The notes under the pieces: generated by a model
Seen by the model: the letters and a program-made list of their open reading frames with translations, nothing else
The model's database searches: none
Told to the model about the DNA's origin: nothing
Program-made: the position numbers and the translations under genes
Part shown: positions 13,787-24,254 of the stretch, one piece after another
Position numbering within the stretch: the stretch's first letter is position 1
How the letters are laid out: every line of letters begins with the position of its first letter
From: Gloeopeniophorella convolvens
Lineage: Eukaryota > Basidiomycota > Agaricomycetes > Russulales
Length of the DNA stretch: 64,000 nucleotides
Reading direction: 5' to 3'
Assembly: GCA_022496205.1 (NCBI GenBank)
Contig: WTXD01000020.1
Span: 62,001 to 126,000, forward strand

Positions 13787-14028
13787 GCTAGCGGTGTGCA
13801 GGCATATTCTACCGAGCACACGACAAAATGTAGCCGTAGTATTGAGTACATAAGTGCTGTATGTATCTGAGTGAGGGTGATGCCAAAAGCCTGCTCAAGG
13901 GACGCGGAGACAAGCGGGTGTAACGGCCGACACGTGATTGGCGGGTTGCCGCGGGGTCCGAGTGCGCCCGGCGCAGAGCGACGGCTCGGACGATCCTCTG
14001 CTCTCTCCTACCGCCACTGCCAGACACG

Positions 14029-14741
14029 ATGGCTACCACCGCCGCCCTCCGCCGCTCCCTCCTCACCCCCAAGCGCGCCCTTGCCCCGCTCGCCATCGGT
14101 GCGCCTCCTTTACCCGCCCCGCGGCCCACGCTGGCTAACCCGGCCGCCCCGACCCACCCGCAGCGCGCCACACCTCGAACTTTGCCTACGTCCCCGGCGG
14201 CCGTACGTCCCCCCATTTACCTCTGCAGCACACACTGACACGCAGCACAGCGATCTACAAGGGCACCGTGAACGACCCGACGTCCTTCCCGGCGCCGAAC
14301 AAGGCGCACGGCTCGTACCACTGGTCGTTCGAGCGCCTGCTCGCCGCGGGGCTCGTCCCGCTCACCGGCGCCGCGTTCGTCACGAGCGGCTCGGGCGCGC
14401 CGCTGCTCGACGGGCTGCTCGGCGTCAGCCTGCTCGTGCACAGCCACATCGGGGTGCGTGCGCCGCGCCTGCGTGTGTGCTGATATTGACGGTGGTGGTG
14501 GTGTTGGGGGCCAGTTCGACGCAATCCTGGTGGACTATGTGCACAAGCGCAAGTTCCCGACGCTCGGCCCGCTGCTTGCGTGGGCGCTGCGCCTCACGAC
14601 GCTCGGCGTTGGCGTTGGCGTGTACCAGTTCAACACGAACGACGTCGGTGCGTGTGCTGCGTCCTGTCTTTCCCATTGCTCTTCTCATGCGTGTTCGCGA
14701 TAGGCTTGACGGAACTCATCCGCCGTGTGTGGACTGCGTAG
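14029..14741 (+). CDS. SDH4: succinate dehydrogenase membrane anchor subunit (CybS/SDH4)
   Basis: Exons 14029-14098, 14164-14202, 14251-14453, 14515-14647 and 14704-14741 give 160 residues; donors are GTGCGY or GTACGT. The N-terminus MATTAALRRSLLTPKR is a basic mitochondrial presequence. Mature motifs are YVPGGPIYKGTVND, HGSYHWSFERLLAAGLVPL and SLLVHSHIGFDAILVDYV, the last containing the His, Asp and Tyr expected for heme b and ubiquinone contacts. A last hydrophobic segment (LGPLLAWALRLTTLGVGV) and the tail LTELIRRVW follow. Three membrane helices fit complex II subunit D. It anchors the SDH1-SDH2 dimer in the inner mitochondrial membrane. The third-exon acceptor at CACAG/CGATC was chosen over an earlier CAG because only it keeps frame. 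Confidence 0.93.
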
Positions 14742-15243
14742 ACGGGAGGACCTTGAGCGCGCACGCGCCAGATCGTAGCCCCGCATCGTGTGTACTAGAA
14801 AAATACAGGTTCTGTCGACGCTCCATACTGGCACCCCGCAAGAGAAAGTAAGAGCGTGATGGAATGCTGAGGATACACATGCGAAGTACATGCCGCATAT
14901 ACACATGAAAAATAAAGACGGAAACAGATGATGCCCGGAACGATGCGGAAGATTAACAGGGTTTATGCTACAGTGCAGCGTGAGGTAGTAAATGGTGATA
15001 CAGTTTAGGCTCGACGTCTTTCTCTCCTTTTTCTCTGCGGGCTCAGCTCGGTAGCTGACCGCGCTCTCCCCGGTTCGATTTCGGTCGTGAGGACATTAGG
15101 GAAATGCATAGTGTGGGTGTGGGTGTGTGATGAGATGCAATTTGATGGATGCTTGTCGTGGCAGATGCAGATGCAGATGATAACGCGGGCGCTAAAGTCC
15201 TCCGATGGCTTTTCGAAGGGCGGGGTAAAGAACAAGCGGGCCT
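14742..15243. other. intergenic after SDH4
   Basis: Holds the SDH4 3' UTR. A dinucleotide-rich GTGTGGGTGTG and GCAGATGCAGATG stretch is present around 15110-15180. No further gene is supported, although the reverse strand could carry extra 3' exons of the small ORF at 15244-15443. Confidence 0.4.
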
Positions 15244-15443
15244 CTATGCGATGCCCGCGCCCAAAGGCAGCATCCACGCTGCATGCCATCACGAGCGTCA
15301 GCGCGCACCCCGCAAAAGAAGATCACCGAGTACTCACATAATTGCGTGAGCACCCGCTCGAGCAGCTCCGGCGCCGAGAAGAGCGACGCCGCCTGGACGA
15401 GGACCTTGCGGGCGAAAGCGTGCGCATCAACGAGCGTCGTCAT
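15244..15443 (-). CDS. possible 46-residue protein, two exons
   Basis: An ATG at 15443 opens MTTLVDAHAFARKVLVQAAS and continues to a GTGAGT donor at 15337. A GCATGCAG acceptor lets exon 15244-15278 finish as SWMLPLGAGIA. Amino-acid composition looks protein-like, but I do not recognise the family and the opposite strand has no gene. Other acceptors downstream would give longer products. Treat as tentative. Confidence 0.25.
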
Positions 15444-16784
15444 CGTGATATATATCTCCAGCGATGGGGGTGACAGCAACAGAAAAGAAGGCGGTGCGGG
15501 TGAGGGCAGCGCTGGTGTTGGCGGTGGGTTCGAGGAGGGCAGAAGAAGAAGCACCAGAGGCGGCGAGCTTAAAGACGGGCTTCGCGCGCGCGCAATTAGG
15601 CAGGAAAGGGGTGCGTGCGGGTGGGGTGGGATGAGATAGGGGTTGTGGGTGGGTGGACGGGCGGCAGCTATAAGCACGATCGGAGTTTGCGCAAGTGGCG
15701 CGCTGGCTAGGATTTGCGGCCAAAGTTTGGATGAGGCTGCGTTTGTCAGTGATAGTGGTGAGTAGTTGTGACTGTGCCCCGGATCATGCGCTCAAACGGG
15801 GCGCGCGCGCGACGCGCTCCCGAACGCGTCCGGAATGAAGGCTTCCCTTCCCACCCCCGGCCTGCGCGCAGGTCATGCGCAGGGCTCCGCCGTTTGCGCG
15901 GACGGGTCGTGCGTAAGCGTGATATGGCTTTGCGTGCGTCGTGCGGTCGCGGGGTCCATAACGTTCCGGGCGCAGCTGCGGGCCTTGGTTCGTCCTAGGG
16001 TGGGTGGCAGGCGCCAGAATCATCCATCCATGTCCGCGCCGAATTTGATATCGCGGGCGCGGCGCAGCAGCTAGCCAACCAGCCACCGACCAGAGGGCGC
16101 TCGGAGTACGGCCTTGGGATAGAAACGCGATACGACGCAGGCTGGACTCCGAAACGAGATCCTAGCAAGTTAGCCTCTTATGCTGTCATACCAGCAGGCG
16201 CGGTCCTTGGCATTGGCAAGCCTAGGCCAGACCCGGATGCTACTTCGCCCGCTCCACCTGTGAATGGTTATTTGGACGCGACACGTTTGCGCGGCGTGCT
16301 GGAGGGGTGCTCACTGTTATCATGATTGGTGACGTCGTGCATGTTCCGGGATGTAGCGATTCGGGCGGGCGATAGCTGACGTCGATGGTGGGAGGCGGTG
16401 GGAAGGACCGGCTCATCGTCGTGCCCCGCCCTGCGAGCGAGCGTAAGCTTTGCTAGATGAGGCAAGGTAGATCAAAGGCATGAGGTGGCGCATGCGCGCC
16501 GGTAGCGGGAGAACAGATCATGAGCATGCTGAGCACCAGTGCAGGGGATCCAGGAAGCATCGATTGGAGGGGTTGATCGCGATCATGGGGCGCAGTGGCC
16601 CCGCAGCCACCTCCGAAAAGTTGAACCCGAAGCTAGCTGTGTCCTCGCCGGCGGCGTTCATGGAGTGCGCGATCATGAACGATCGCAGCGGTGTACTCAA
16701 GTATTTCAGATTCGGAAGCGGGCGGGCCCGCCTGGCATTCGTATGCGTCCTGGTCATGTGCGTGCACAAAAGCCAATCAGCATC
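15444..16784. other. intergenic
   Basis: ORFs up to 161 codons are proline-rich or low-complexity and lack domains or paired splice sites. I see nothing to annotate before the tRNA. Confidence 0.45.
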
Positions 16785-16875
16785 GCCTGCTTAGCTCAGT
16801 GGTAGAGCGCGTCACTTGTAAGCGCATCCTTGCGATTGCATGACGAGGTCAGTCGTTCAAACCGGCTAGTTGGCA
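16785..16875 (+). tRNA. tRNA-Thr(UGU): tRNA-Thr, anticodon UGU, with 19-nt intron
   Basis: Cloverleaf read by hand. Acceptor GCCTGCT pairs with AGTTGGC (one mismatch, one wobble), with discriminator A at 16875. The D stem is GCTC/GAGC, the anticodon stem CGTCA/TGACG is perfect, and the T arm is AGTCG-TTCAAAC-CGGCT. Loop CTTGTAA gives anticodon TGT at 16817-16819. A 19-nt intron (16821-16839) sits between positions 37 and 38, the canonical eukaryotic nuclear site, and would be removed by the tRNA splicing endonuclease. CCA is not encoded, as expected for a nuclear gene. Confidence 0.93.
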
Positions 16876-16879
16876 TTTC

Positions 16880-16884
16880 TTTTT
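16880..16884 (+). terminator. RNA polymerase III terminator of tRNA-Thr
   Basis: A run of five T begins 5 bp after the tRNA 3' end, within a longer T-rich stretch. Confidence 0.75.
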
Positions 16885-17960
16885 CTGTTTTTGCTCTTCC
16901 ATCATGCTGGTCAGTGCGATTGTCTACTCTCACTGTGACTTTGTGCGCTGAACCTCTTTCCACACCACCACGGTTCTCCGGTATTACTTGGCATCGTTCG
17001 TGGCACTTTTGGCGGAGGGTTTCAGAGCGCGGATGGGCTGAACATGGGCTTGAAAGGCGTACGTTGTACTTCTACCGCGAGGATATACGGAATCTGACCA
17101 GGCGTTGAGCTACGTTCCTATTCAACGCTACATTGTGCGGCGATCCGAAGCGAATGCATCTAGCAGCTCCTCCTAGACTGTATCATCGGAATCACTGCCG
17201 ACGCCTTCACCGAATGGTCAATGATATGTTCGGCGATTGTGGCATTCCCAGCCTCTTCCCTTCGTCCATCTCCCGTCTCTTCAAGCACTCAGAACCCAGT
17301 CTTTCGTTGTTCTTCGACATTGCGCTCTCACCGGACACGAAGGTCGGTGAGGAAGCCGGGGCCCAGCCCCATTCTGCTCATACAATGCTCAACCCTTCTA
17401 GTACTTGGCAGACTTCTGGCAGTGCCTGCAACTTCTCGCTCGCGGGCCTGCTTGGCGTGCAACTGCCACCTTCTCCGCGTCGGTATCGCATCCAAATGAC
17501 CTTGATGACTTTGGTGGCTCCCGCGGTCTATTCTCAAGTGACATCATCAAAGGTTGGCGGAGAAAGAAGTGAACAGGTCGCAACGCACGGCAATGGTCCA
17601 GCCCGTGAGGTGATACATAGGCTTTGCGCTAGCCACGCTGCCGTGTTCTCTCATGAGTTGCCATGTGTGCTTCGGTGGGTCGGGGGTCCACGGTGCTTCG
17701 GATCGCGTACTCTCATGCAGCAATTTGCTCACCTGGATGCACGCTTGCGGCGCCGCAGCGGTCCCTCGCCATCACTGGACTTGTGTTTTTGATGACAAGA
17801 GCCTGTGAATGCTTGGCGTGAGATCACCATCGCGCTGCGGTTGTGTCTGGTTTTAGCATCCGCGTCGAGTCCCTGAAGTCGGCCATGGCGAATGCTCCCC
17901 TTGGCGGGTTTTCAGAAGTCGCGGCGGAGTTCCTCCGGAGTATTGGGGAAAGCGTCGTCG
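16885..17960. other. intergenic with an old duplicate of sequence near 30.7 kb
   Basis: A 219-codon ORF (17133-17792) has no recognisable domain. Around 17410-17500 the sequence (GCGGGCCTGCTTGGCGT and following CCACCTTCTCCGCG) resembles 30710-30790 upstream of the small secreted gene. The flank of the peptide-plus-F-box module was therefore duplicated as well. Confidence 0.5.
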
Positions 17961-17969
17961 CCAGAGCCG

Positions 17970-18130
17970 CATTTCTTTGCGCTTGTCGCCGTTGCAGCTG
18001 CCGCGCATACTTCCCACGACCAGGCCGAAGACGAGTGCCCTTGTCGGAGCCCCGATGGCTGCGTCCCGACTCATTTCTCATGACAGCTGCCGCCCTTGCT
18101 CCCGCCGAGGACAAAGTCACCCGCGGCAAC
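17970..18130 (+). pseudogene. relic of small secreted-peptide gene, copy 1
   Basis: Reads FFALVAVAAAAHTSHDQAE, matching the signal-peptide and pro-region of the intact gene at 31281. The splice donor after GAAG is ACGAGT instead of GTGAGT, so it cannot be spliced as in the intact copy. A second-exon relic (APAEDKV) lies near 18098-18120. No start codon remains in place. It is followed about 270 bp later by the stop of F-box gene A1 on the opposite strand. Confidence 0.7.
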
Positions 18131-18426
18131 CTCGGTCGGGGAAGGCTGGGCACCTTCCAGACGGTGTTCGTGAACCGTGTGGTCGAAAACTGCGAACGGT
18201 GCCTCTGTACCAGTAGTAAATTCGGTAAAATAAACGGAGATTAGACCAAGACTTCGCTGACGCTCCACCAATTGGTTCTGGCGAGAGTTGGTGACAAACG
18301 GACGCGTCAAAACAGACCATCAGGCAATACAGTTATGCGACGAATGGGACAAAGATACATGATATACTCTTATTCCGGCCGCGGCGACACCTGTCCTACC
18401 ACCGCAGTAGCGAGCGCCCTTCAATC

Positions 18427-20453
18427 TCAGATCGGTTGGGAGGTCGGGGCTTGAATGTGTTCGTTTGGATGACGGCTGACACGTACGCTCAATTTCGCAG
18501 GCTCGTCGAGACAATGTCCCTTTTCTTGCTCTGACTTTGAGGACCTCCAACTTCGTCCCAACCTCCGATCTCGCCGTGAGCCAGGTACCAAGCCATTCCA
18601 CAACGGATATCGGACTTCACGACCACCAGTACCAACAATCCGCTGAGTCTCCCAGTCTACATCCGAAAGCCAGACCGATTTGAGTTCAGGGAACATGAGC
18701 GCGCCGCGCGCGGGTGTGCCAGAGGAAGGCCCCGAGTCGGTGCCAACATGAAACATCCAGTAGGGAAAGCTCAAAGATGAGATCATGTGCTTCGCCTTGA
18801 TACGCGCGAGGAATGGTATGGGTATCGTGGTGGAATTGAAGGACAGAGGACCCTTGAGCGCAACGGCTTCTATATCCTCTGGAATCAGTAGCAAGTCGCA
18901 TACGCTGTTGATTTCCTCAAGGGCGACAGTGCTCGGCAAATCACCCCTCTGCTCTTGGAACATGGCGACGATCTTGATGTCTCCCGGGGAAGAGAAACTG
19001 AAGTCTTCCGAAGGTATCTTCGCCTCCGTCCTCCAAGCTTCAATCGCCATGAATACTATATCCTCATCGTCCATGCATAAGCCCGATGCCAAACTAAGGG
19101 CGCGCAATGGGCGGTAGCGTGCTACAGGGAGCAAATGGCGGAGGGAGGAGGTGAGGCGGGGCAGCTCGTCGCGCGACACTGCGGGACATTTGATGATGAC
19201 ACGGGAAGTCTCTGGAAGTACGCAGTGCTGCAAGAGTAACTCAACGCCAGCAAGCTCTCCGCATGAATTGAGGGATTCGAGGCGAAGGAGGGGAACGGAA
19301 GACGCACAGGTCGCGCTCAGGTCGTTGGTGGAAGGTAGGCAGCCATGAAGCGAAAGTTTACGCAAGTTTGAACAAGCACGAAGGACGTCGAGGAGCTGGT
19401 CGCAAGAAGGGCTAACTTCGCTAGGTCGCATCTTCCGAAATGGGTCATCGTCGACACCGGGCGGCGTCTCGTAATATGGATTGAGGTCGTGACTGACGGT
19501 GAGGCTTTCTAGGTTGCGCAATAACAGAGAGTCCCAGGACAAGTACGTGTGGTGGAGAGACAGGTTGCGCAATCGCGGAGCACATCCCGCAAAGAGATCC
19601 GCAGGAAGGACTACGGAGGAGCAGCGGTTTGCCATAAAATACCAGCTTTCGCGGTCCCATTTAATTGACAGTGTTTCCAGAACCGGAGCGGAGAGGGTCA
19701 ACCTGTTAAAAACTTCAAGTATCTCCTCAGCTTTCGCTATGAAACAGATATCGACCAAGCGGCGGAGGATGTAGGGATAAGTGAATGGGTTGACTGGCGG
19801 CAGCGTGGGAGTCGTCCTGGGTAGCAAGGGGGGATTGTAGCGCCTCATCGATAACTTCGTGGATTTGGAGCGCAAGATGAACGCCTCGATCCAGCGTTGA
19901 CCCAAAGCGAACGGAATACAGGTCCAGAGCGAGACACACGACATGGCGGTGACCCTCCATCGATGGCAAACTTGAGTGTCGATGATCCATCCAAGTTGCG
20001 AAGACATCGACTGGTCGTGATCACCGCCATCTTGCCCGCCACCGGGACATTCCATCTTGGCGTGGAATGCGAAAATCATTGATAGAATCTCCGAAGGCAG
20101 CTTTCCAACGTGGCTCTGGCAGTTGTGACGACGTTTGGTAGCGATCTTCATGGATTCGAATGAGGTCAGTAGGCGACCCAGAGCGTTGGTTTTAAGTGAC
20201 TCCACGGTGGATAGTAGGTGGTGAAGTTCTTTTTGTGGACTCCGATTAATCATGGTAGATGAGGCCGAGGTCTGCGAGCCTCGAAGCAGGGTCCTGAATT
20301 CTTCGACCCAGTATTCCTCGGGATACCTAGCAGCAATTGTGAGACGTAGGTTGACATGGGGCGATGATAATGAAGCACTTACAAGTCGATAGCATCTTGA
20401 GGTCGCTGCGCACCACTAGCTCTGTTCCGGAAGTCTTCCACAAAGTCTTCCAT
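18427..20453 (-). CDS. F-box protein, subfamily A (A1)
   Basis: Exon 1 is 20383-20453 and exon 2 is 18427-20326, separated by a GTAAGT..TAG intron; 656 residues. Exon 1 encodes MEDFVEDFRNRASGAQ and is joined in phase to LYPEEYWVEEFRTLLRGSQ, matching A2. F-box at about 100-155: LPSEILSMIFAFH, then LGWIIDTQVCHRWRVTAMSCVSLW. The remainder is a long leucine-rich C-terminal region typical of expanded agaricomycete F-box proteins. F-box proteins bind SKP1 and recruit substrates to SCF ubiquitin ligases (family role); the substrate is unknown. Between about 18605 and 18535 the paralog-like residues (EWLGTWLTARSEVG) are found in another frame, while both sides are in the main frame. Two compensating indels have apparently scrambled some 20 residues without opening a stop. 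Confidence 0.88.
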
Positions 20454-21099
20454 TCAATTCGTTAACTCCAAGTTGAGTTCAATAACAGAGGTCTAGAAAC
20501 GACGGCGGGGAGAAGCGACAGTGGAGAGAGGGGGTGAGCTTTAGACTCGCACTTTATGGAACAGTAAAAGACTAACTCGGACGTGGATTTGTGTCCCTAG
20601 ATTCCAACTGCGACACTTGGCCGACACCGCGTAGGACTCCGTGCGTGACCGTCGCGTGGTCCAGATCAGATATTTCGGACTCGCCATGTCCTCCGATGGT
20701 GTCGACGCACATTGCTGGCTGCTTCGCATTTGGACTCGTGTCCTGGGCCTCCGCTTGACATCGCCGAAGTCCCCTTACTGCAACCCGTTGGGTCGGAAGG
20801 GTGGTTAGGCACCTGCACCATCTAGTACTTACCATTTCGGTGAAGAAGTTTGTGCCGCGGCGACGCGCGGGAACCTAGAGCCAGAAAAGCTCCTGGGCCC
20901 GGCACCCTCCGGCAGGGCCGCTTTTTGCCAGCTACCCAAGTTGGTCCTCGTCTTGTCCATGGCCAAGGCTCTCCCCAGCGAGCTCAACAATTCCGTGGAA
21001 TTGATTCAGATCTTAAAGGGCGCCTTCGCATCGGTCGTAAGTGACCATGGCGTCCCAATGCAAACCCCTAACTCGACACGCGCAGTCGGCTGAATCGGC
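20454..21099. other. promoter side of F-box A1 and intergenic
   Basis: Contains GACACTTGG near 20612 and GACACCGCGT at 20623-20632. Both are shared with the region upstream of F-box A2 (near 23729 and 23755-23764), and the second also with the region upstream of gene D (26603-26612). No gene seen. Confidence 0.5.
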
Positions 21100-21285
21100 T
21101 CCGCCTCGACTCGTCACTTTCTCCTTCACCGCCGTCGTCACGACTACCGCGCCTGCTTCTCACGACCAGGCCGAAGGAGAGTGCCCTCTTAGAGCAACGG
21201 TGATCGCATCCTGATCCGCACGTCCCACGACAGCCGCCGCCGCCGCCGCCGCTCCCGCCAGCGACAGAGCCGCCCATGGTGGAAG
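21100..21285 (+). pseudogene. relic of small secreted-peptide gene, copy 2
   Basis: Reads LVTFSFTAVVTTTAPASHDQAE, aligned to the first exon of the gene at 31281. The donor after GAAG is GAGAGT instead of GTGAGT. The second-exon area is replaced by an expanded GCC run coding alanines. It keeps the same spacing of about 270 bp to the stop of F-box A2. Downstream GTGTTCATGAACCGT is shared with copy 1. Confidence 0.7.
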
Positions 21286-21551
21286 GACCAATATACTGTG
21301 TTCATGAACCGTCATTTACTGGACGGGCAGCTACGGATGACCCGGCTTTGCTTGAATCCGATCAAAGTCTCTGATCAACTACGTTGCGCGCTGCGCACAT
21401 CACGAAGTCGAGTCTCGACGAGAGTTAGTGAAAGACGACTGCATTCAACGAACACGTTAGATTACAACGACGTGACTATTAGGGAGAATCTGCGATTTAC
21501 ATATCCGAGTTGCAGCAACATCTATCCTACCATTACCGCAGCAAGCACTCT

Positions 21552-23531
21552 TCAACCTTCAAATGGCTCTGGAGGGCGATTCCATCGTGTCTTCGTGGCA
21601 ACCGTCAGCACACTACTCTTGAAGTTACGCAGGCTCGCTTCACTTGGACTGGATGAATCGCAATCAATCACGAGGCTATCTATCTGCCTCATGCCCGCCC
21701 CGGACCTCATTGAGAGCCAGAGACCAAGATGTTCCGCTTCCGAAACTGGAAACCAAACAGAGCCGTCATCCGACAACTTGGTGTGAAGCCAGATGGTTTC
21801 GAGCTTGGGAAACCTCAGGGGGCCAGGTGCGCACGTTCCCGGAAAGGAGGGTTCGGTGCCGACGTCGAATATGCAGCGGGGGAACTGCCCGTTCACATAT
21901 AAGTGCTTCAGATTGGTGCGCGTAAGGAACGACATGGGGATCATGCTGGAACACGCGGATCCAACAGTTTCTATATCCTCTGGGACCAGAAAAAGGTTGC
22001 AGATGTTGGCCATACATGCGCTGGAGCTATCGTCCGTCAACCTGACGCCGATCAAGATGTCTTCAGGGGGCTCGCAGTCGAACTCCCCCCAAGGCGCCTT
22101 TGCCACAACCTTCTGCCAAGCCTTGATTTGCGAGACTGGACCAGCTTCTTGATCTACCGCAAACAAGCAACTGCGAAGCCGGTGCGCACGGACTGCGGGG
22201 AGCAATATGCAAAGGGCTGGTATGAGGCGGGGCACCTCGTCTTCCTGCAAATCCACTTGGATAGCGATCCGGAAAGCCGCCTGCGGAAATACGCAGTGCT
22301 GCAGGACAAACTCAACACCGGCAAAATCTCCCTGCAGATCGAGGTTTTCGAGGCGATCGAGGGGGACGGGAGTGGTATCCTCGAGAGTGTAGTCGGTTGG
22401 TAGGGAAGGGAGACACCAGCGGAGGGAGAGTTCGCGCAGGCTTGGACAGGCGCGGAGGACGTCCAGGAATTGGTCACAAGAGGGGATAAAGTCATTCGGG
22501 TGCATGCCCCAGCCCTCGTCAAGAGTGGCCGCGTCTTCTGTTCGTAAATACTTATGATAGCGAAGAGTGAGGCTGGTCAGGTTACACAGCAGTGGAGAGT
22601 CCCAAGGCACGTGCGCGCGGTCAAGAACCAGGTTGCGCAATCGCGGAGTACGTCCTGCCAGGAAATGGGTAGGGAGGACCAGAGGGAAGCAATGGAAGGG
22701 ATCCGGCTCGTATATGTTCAAGCTGATTACTAGAGTTTCCAAGGCGCGCGCTGGAGTAGTCAATTCCCTGACGATTTTGTCAATCTCCTTGGCCCTCCGC
22801 ATGAGACGGAGATCAACAGTCCGGTAAAGGAGGTCGGAGAAGGTGTCCGGACTGAGTAACGAGACAGTGCGGTACATGCTGTGTCGCATCGTTAATTTGG
22901 AGGAGCCTGCACGCCGGAGAGCCTCTTCGACCCATCGTGGGCCCAGTACGCATGGGATATCGGCCCAGAGAGATGCGCACGACATGGCAGCGCACCTCCA
23001 ATGATGACAGACCTGCGTATTGACTATCCATCCAAGCCTATCAGAAGCCGTAGTTCGCATCATGTCCGGGTCGTATTCGGAGGGAGGGTCCATCTCGGAA
23101 TGAAATTTGAATATCATCGACAGAAGTTCGGGGGGTAGACTTGCAATGGGACTGCGGAAGTTATGACGGCATTTGGCGGTGTACTCAATGGATTTTAATG
23201 TGGTCAATAGGTGATTGTGGCGATTGACAGCGTTGGTTCTAAGATATTCCACTGAGGATAGCACGCTGTGAAGTTCTCCTCGCGGATCCCAGCTAGTAGC
23301 TGTGGTGGATGATCCTGGAGCCTGCGTGGTGAATGATCCTGGAGTCTGCGAGCCTCGGAGTCGACTCCTGAATTCTTCAACCCAGTGTTCCGCAGAGCAC
23401 CTGGCAGCAGCAGTGGTGGCCCGTAAGTAATCGTTGATAAACCGTTTATAACAAGATACATACAAGTCAGTAGCATTCTGAGGTAGCTCCGCGTCTGTAG
23501 TCAAGTTGTCCGGAGATTTAGGGGCTTCCAT
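21552..23531 (-). CDS. F-box protein, subfamily A (A2)
   Basis: Exons 23464-23531 and 21552-23400; the 63-nt intron has a GTATGT donor and CCAG acceptor. The intron contains no stop, so a naive ORF reads through it up to 23669, but the paralogs A1, A3 and A4 place an intron here in the same phase. Product 638 residues: MEAPKSPDNL, then CSAEHWVEEFRSRLRGSQ. F-box at about 113-170: LPPELLSMIFKFH, LGWIVNTQVCHHWRCAAMSCASLW. A leucine-rich C-terminal region follows, ending WNRPPEPFEG. Predicted SCF adaptor. Frame fully intact. Confidence 0.88.
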   Translation of the reverse strand: MEAPKSPDNLTTDAELPQNATDLYVSCYKRFINDYLRATTAAARCSAEHWVEEFRSRLRGSQTPGSFTTQAPGSSTTATSWDPRGELHSVLSSVEYLRTNAVNRHNHLLTTLKSIEYTAKCRHNFRSPIASLPPELLSMIFKFHSEMDPPSEYDPDMMRTTASDRLGWIVNTQVCHHWRCAAMSCASLWADIPCVLGPRWVEEALRRAGSSKLTMRHSMYRTVSLLSPDTFSDLLYRTVDLRLMRRAKEIDKIVRELTTPARALETLVISLNIYEPDPFHCFPLVLPTHFLAGRTPRLRNLVLDRAHVPWDSPLLCNLTSLTLRYHKYLRTEDAATLDEGWGMHPNDFIPSCDQFLDVLRACPSLRELSLRWCLPSLPTDYTLEDTTPVPLDRLENLDLQGDFAGVEFVLQHCVFPQAAFRIAIQVDLQEDEVPRLIPALCILLPAVRAHRLRSCLFAVDQEAGPVSQIKAWQKVVAKAPWGEFDCEPPEDILIGVRLTDDSSSACMANICNLFLVPEDIETVGSACSSMIPMSFLTRTNLKHLYVNGQFPRCIFDVGTEPSFPGTCAPGPLRFPKLETIWLHTKLSDDGSVWFPVSEAEHLGLWLSMRSGAGMRQIDSLVIDCDSSSPSEASLRNFKSSVLTVATKTRWNRPPEPFEG

Positions 23532-24254
23532 GAGTCGATTCCGAGTCGATTCCAACTTGCGTCTCGTGAAAGGAGCTGGGAGTGAGAGCTGGGAGAAGTG
23601 ACGGTGGGGAGATTGAGGCCTCGTGAATTGATAGAGTAGCAAACGGCGCGGTGGCTTTGTGGCTGCCAATTTTCGAGGTGGATTGGCCTTGTGGCGGTTG
23701 GCAGTTCAAGTCGGTCGCGGCAACGATAGACACTTGGCAGATCATGGCAAGGCTGACACCGCGTGGCGCCGGCCCGGAAACTCAAGGCAGAGATCCCGGC
23801 ATCCTACTGGCATCCTGCATGGCCCGACCCGAGGCATCCTTGATCAACCCTTTCGACTATGCGCGATACTCATATGAGCGGCGCTGGCGGCAGTCCGATG
23901 CCTAAGCAACTACATCTCGAGACGGACTCTGGCGGAGACGAGTTGTGGTACGGAGAAGACTCCGTTGGCCGAGACAGTGATAATACCGGCTCAGATGGAC
24001 ACCCGGAAACAAGTTGTGCGGAATCGTGTGACTAGAAGGCGATTTCGCGATAGGCTCAGCCCAGCGCATGAGGTACGGTGTACACTACTCATCTACAAGA
24101 TATCCGCGGAATGGAATGGTGCCGATCATGAAGTAAGAGGTGAGCGTGAAATCCCCGCGCGAGGTGAGATATTATCGACTTTCTGCAGATGCGCCGTACA
24201 AGCATCCGCAACACAGTCATCCTGTAGCGTATACAGCCCGATGGAGATATACAT
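23532..24254. other. intergenic between A2 and D
   Basis: Holds the A2 upstream region with the shared GACACCGCGTGGCGCCGG block (23755 on). No gene supported. Confidence 0.45.

Noticed and set aside
12865..13791. 308-codon plus ORF
   Set aside because: Mostly an off-frame reading of the EFM7 relic; only the first part is unexplained and has no recognisable motif.
15192..15677. 161-codon minus ORF
   Set aside because: The upstream half is Pro/Ser/Leu low complexity, and it reads through a likely intron; only a short core was kept as tentative.
17133..17792. 219-codon plus ORF
   Set aside because: No domain, no splice or codon support, and part of it is duplicated non-coding flank also found near 30.7 kb.
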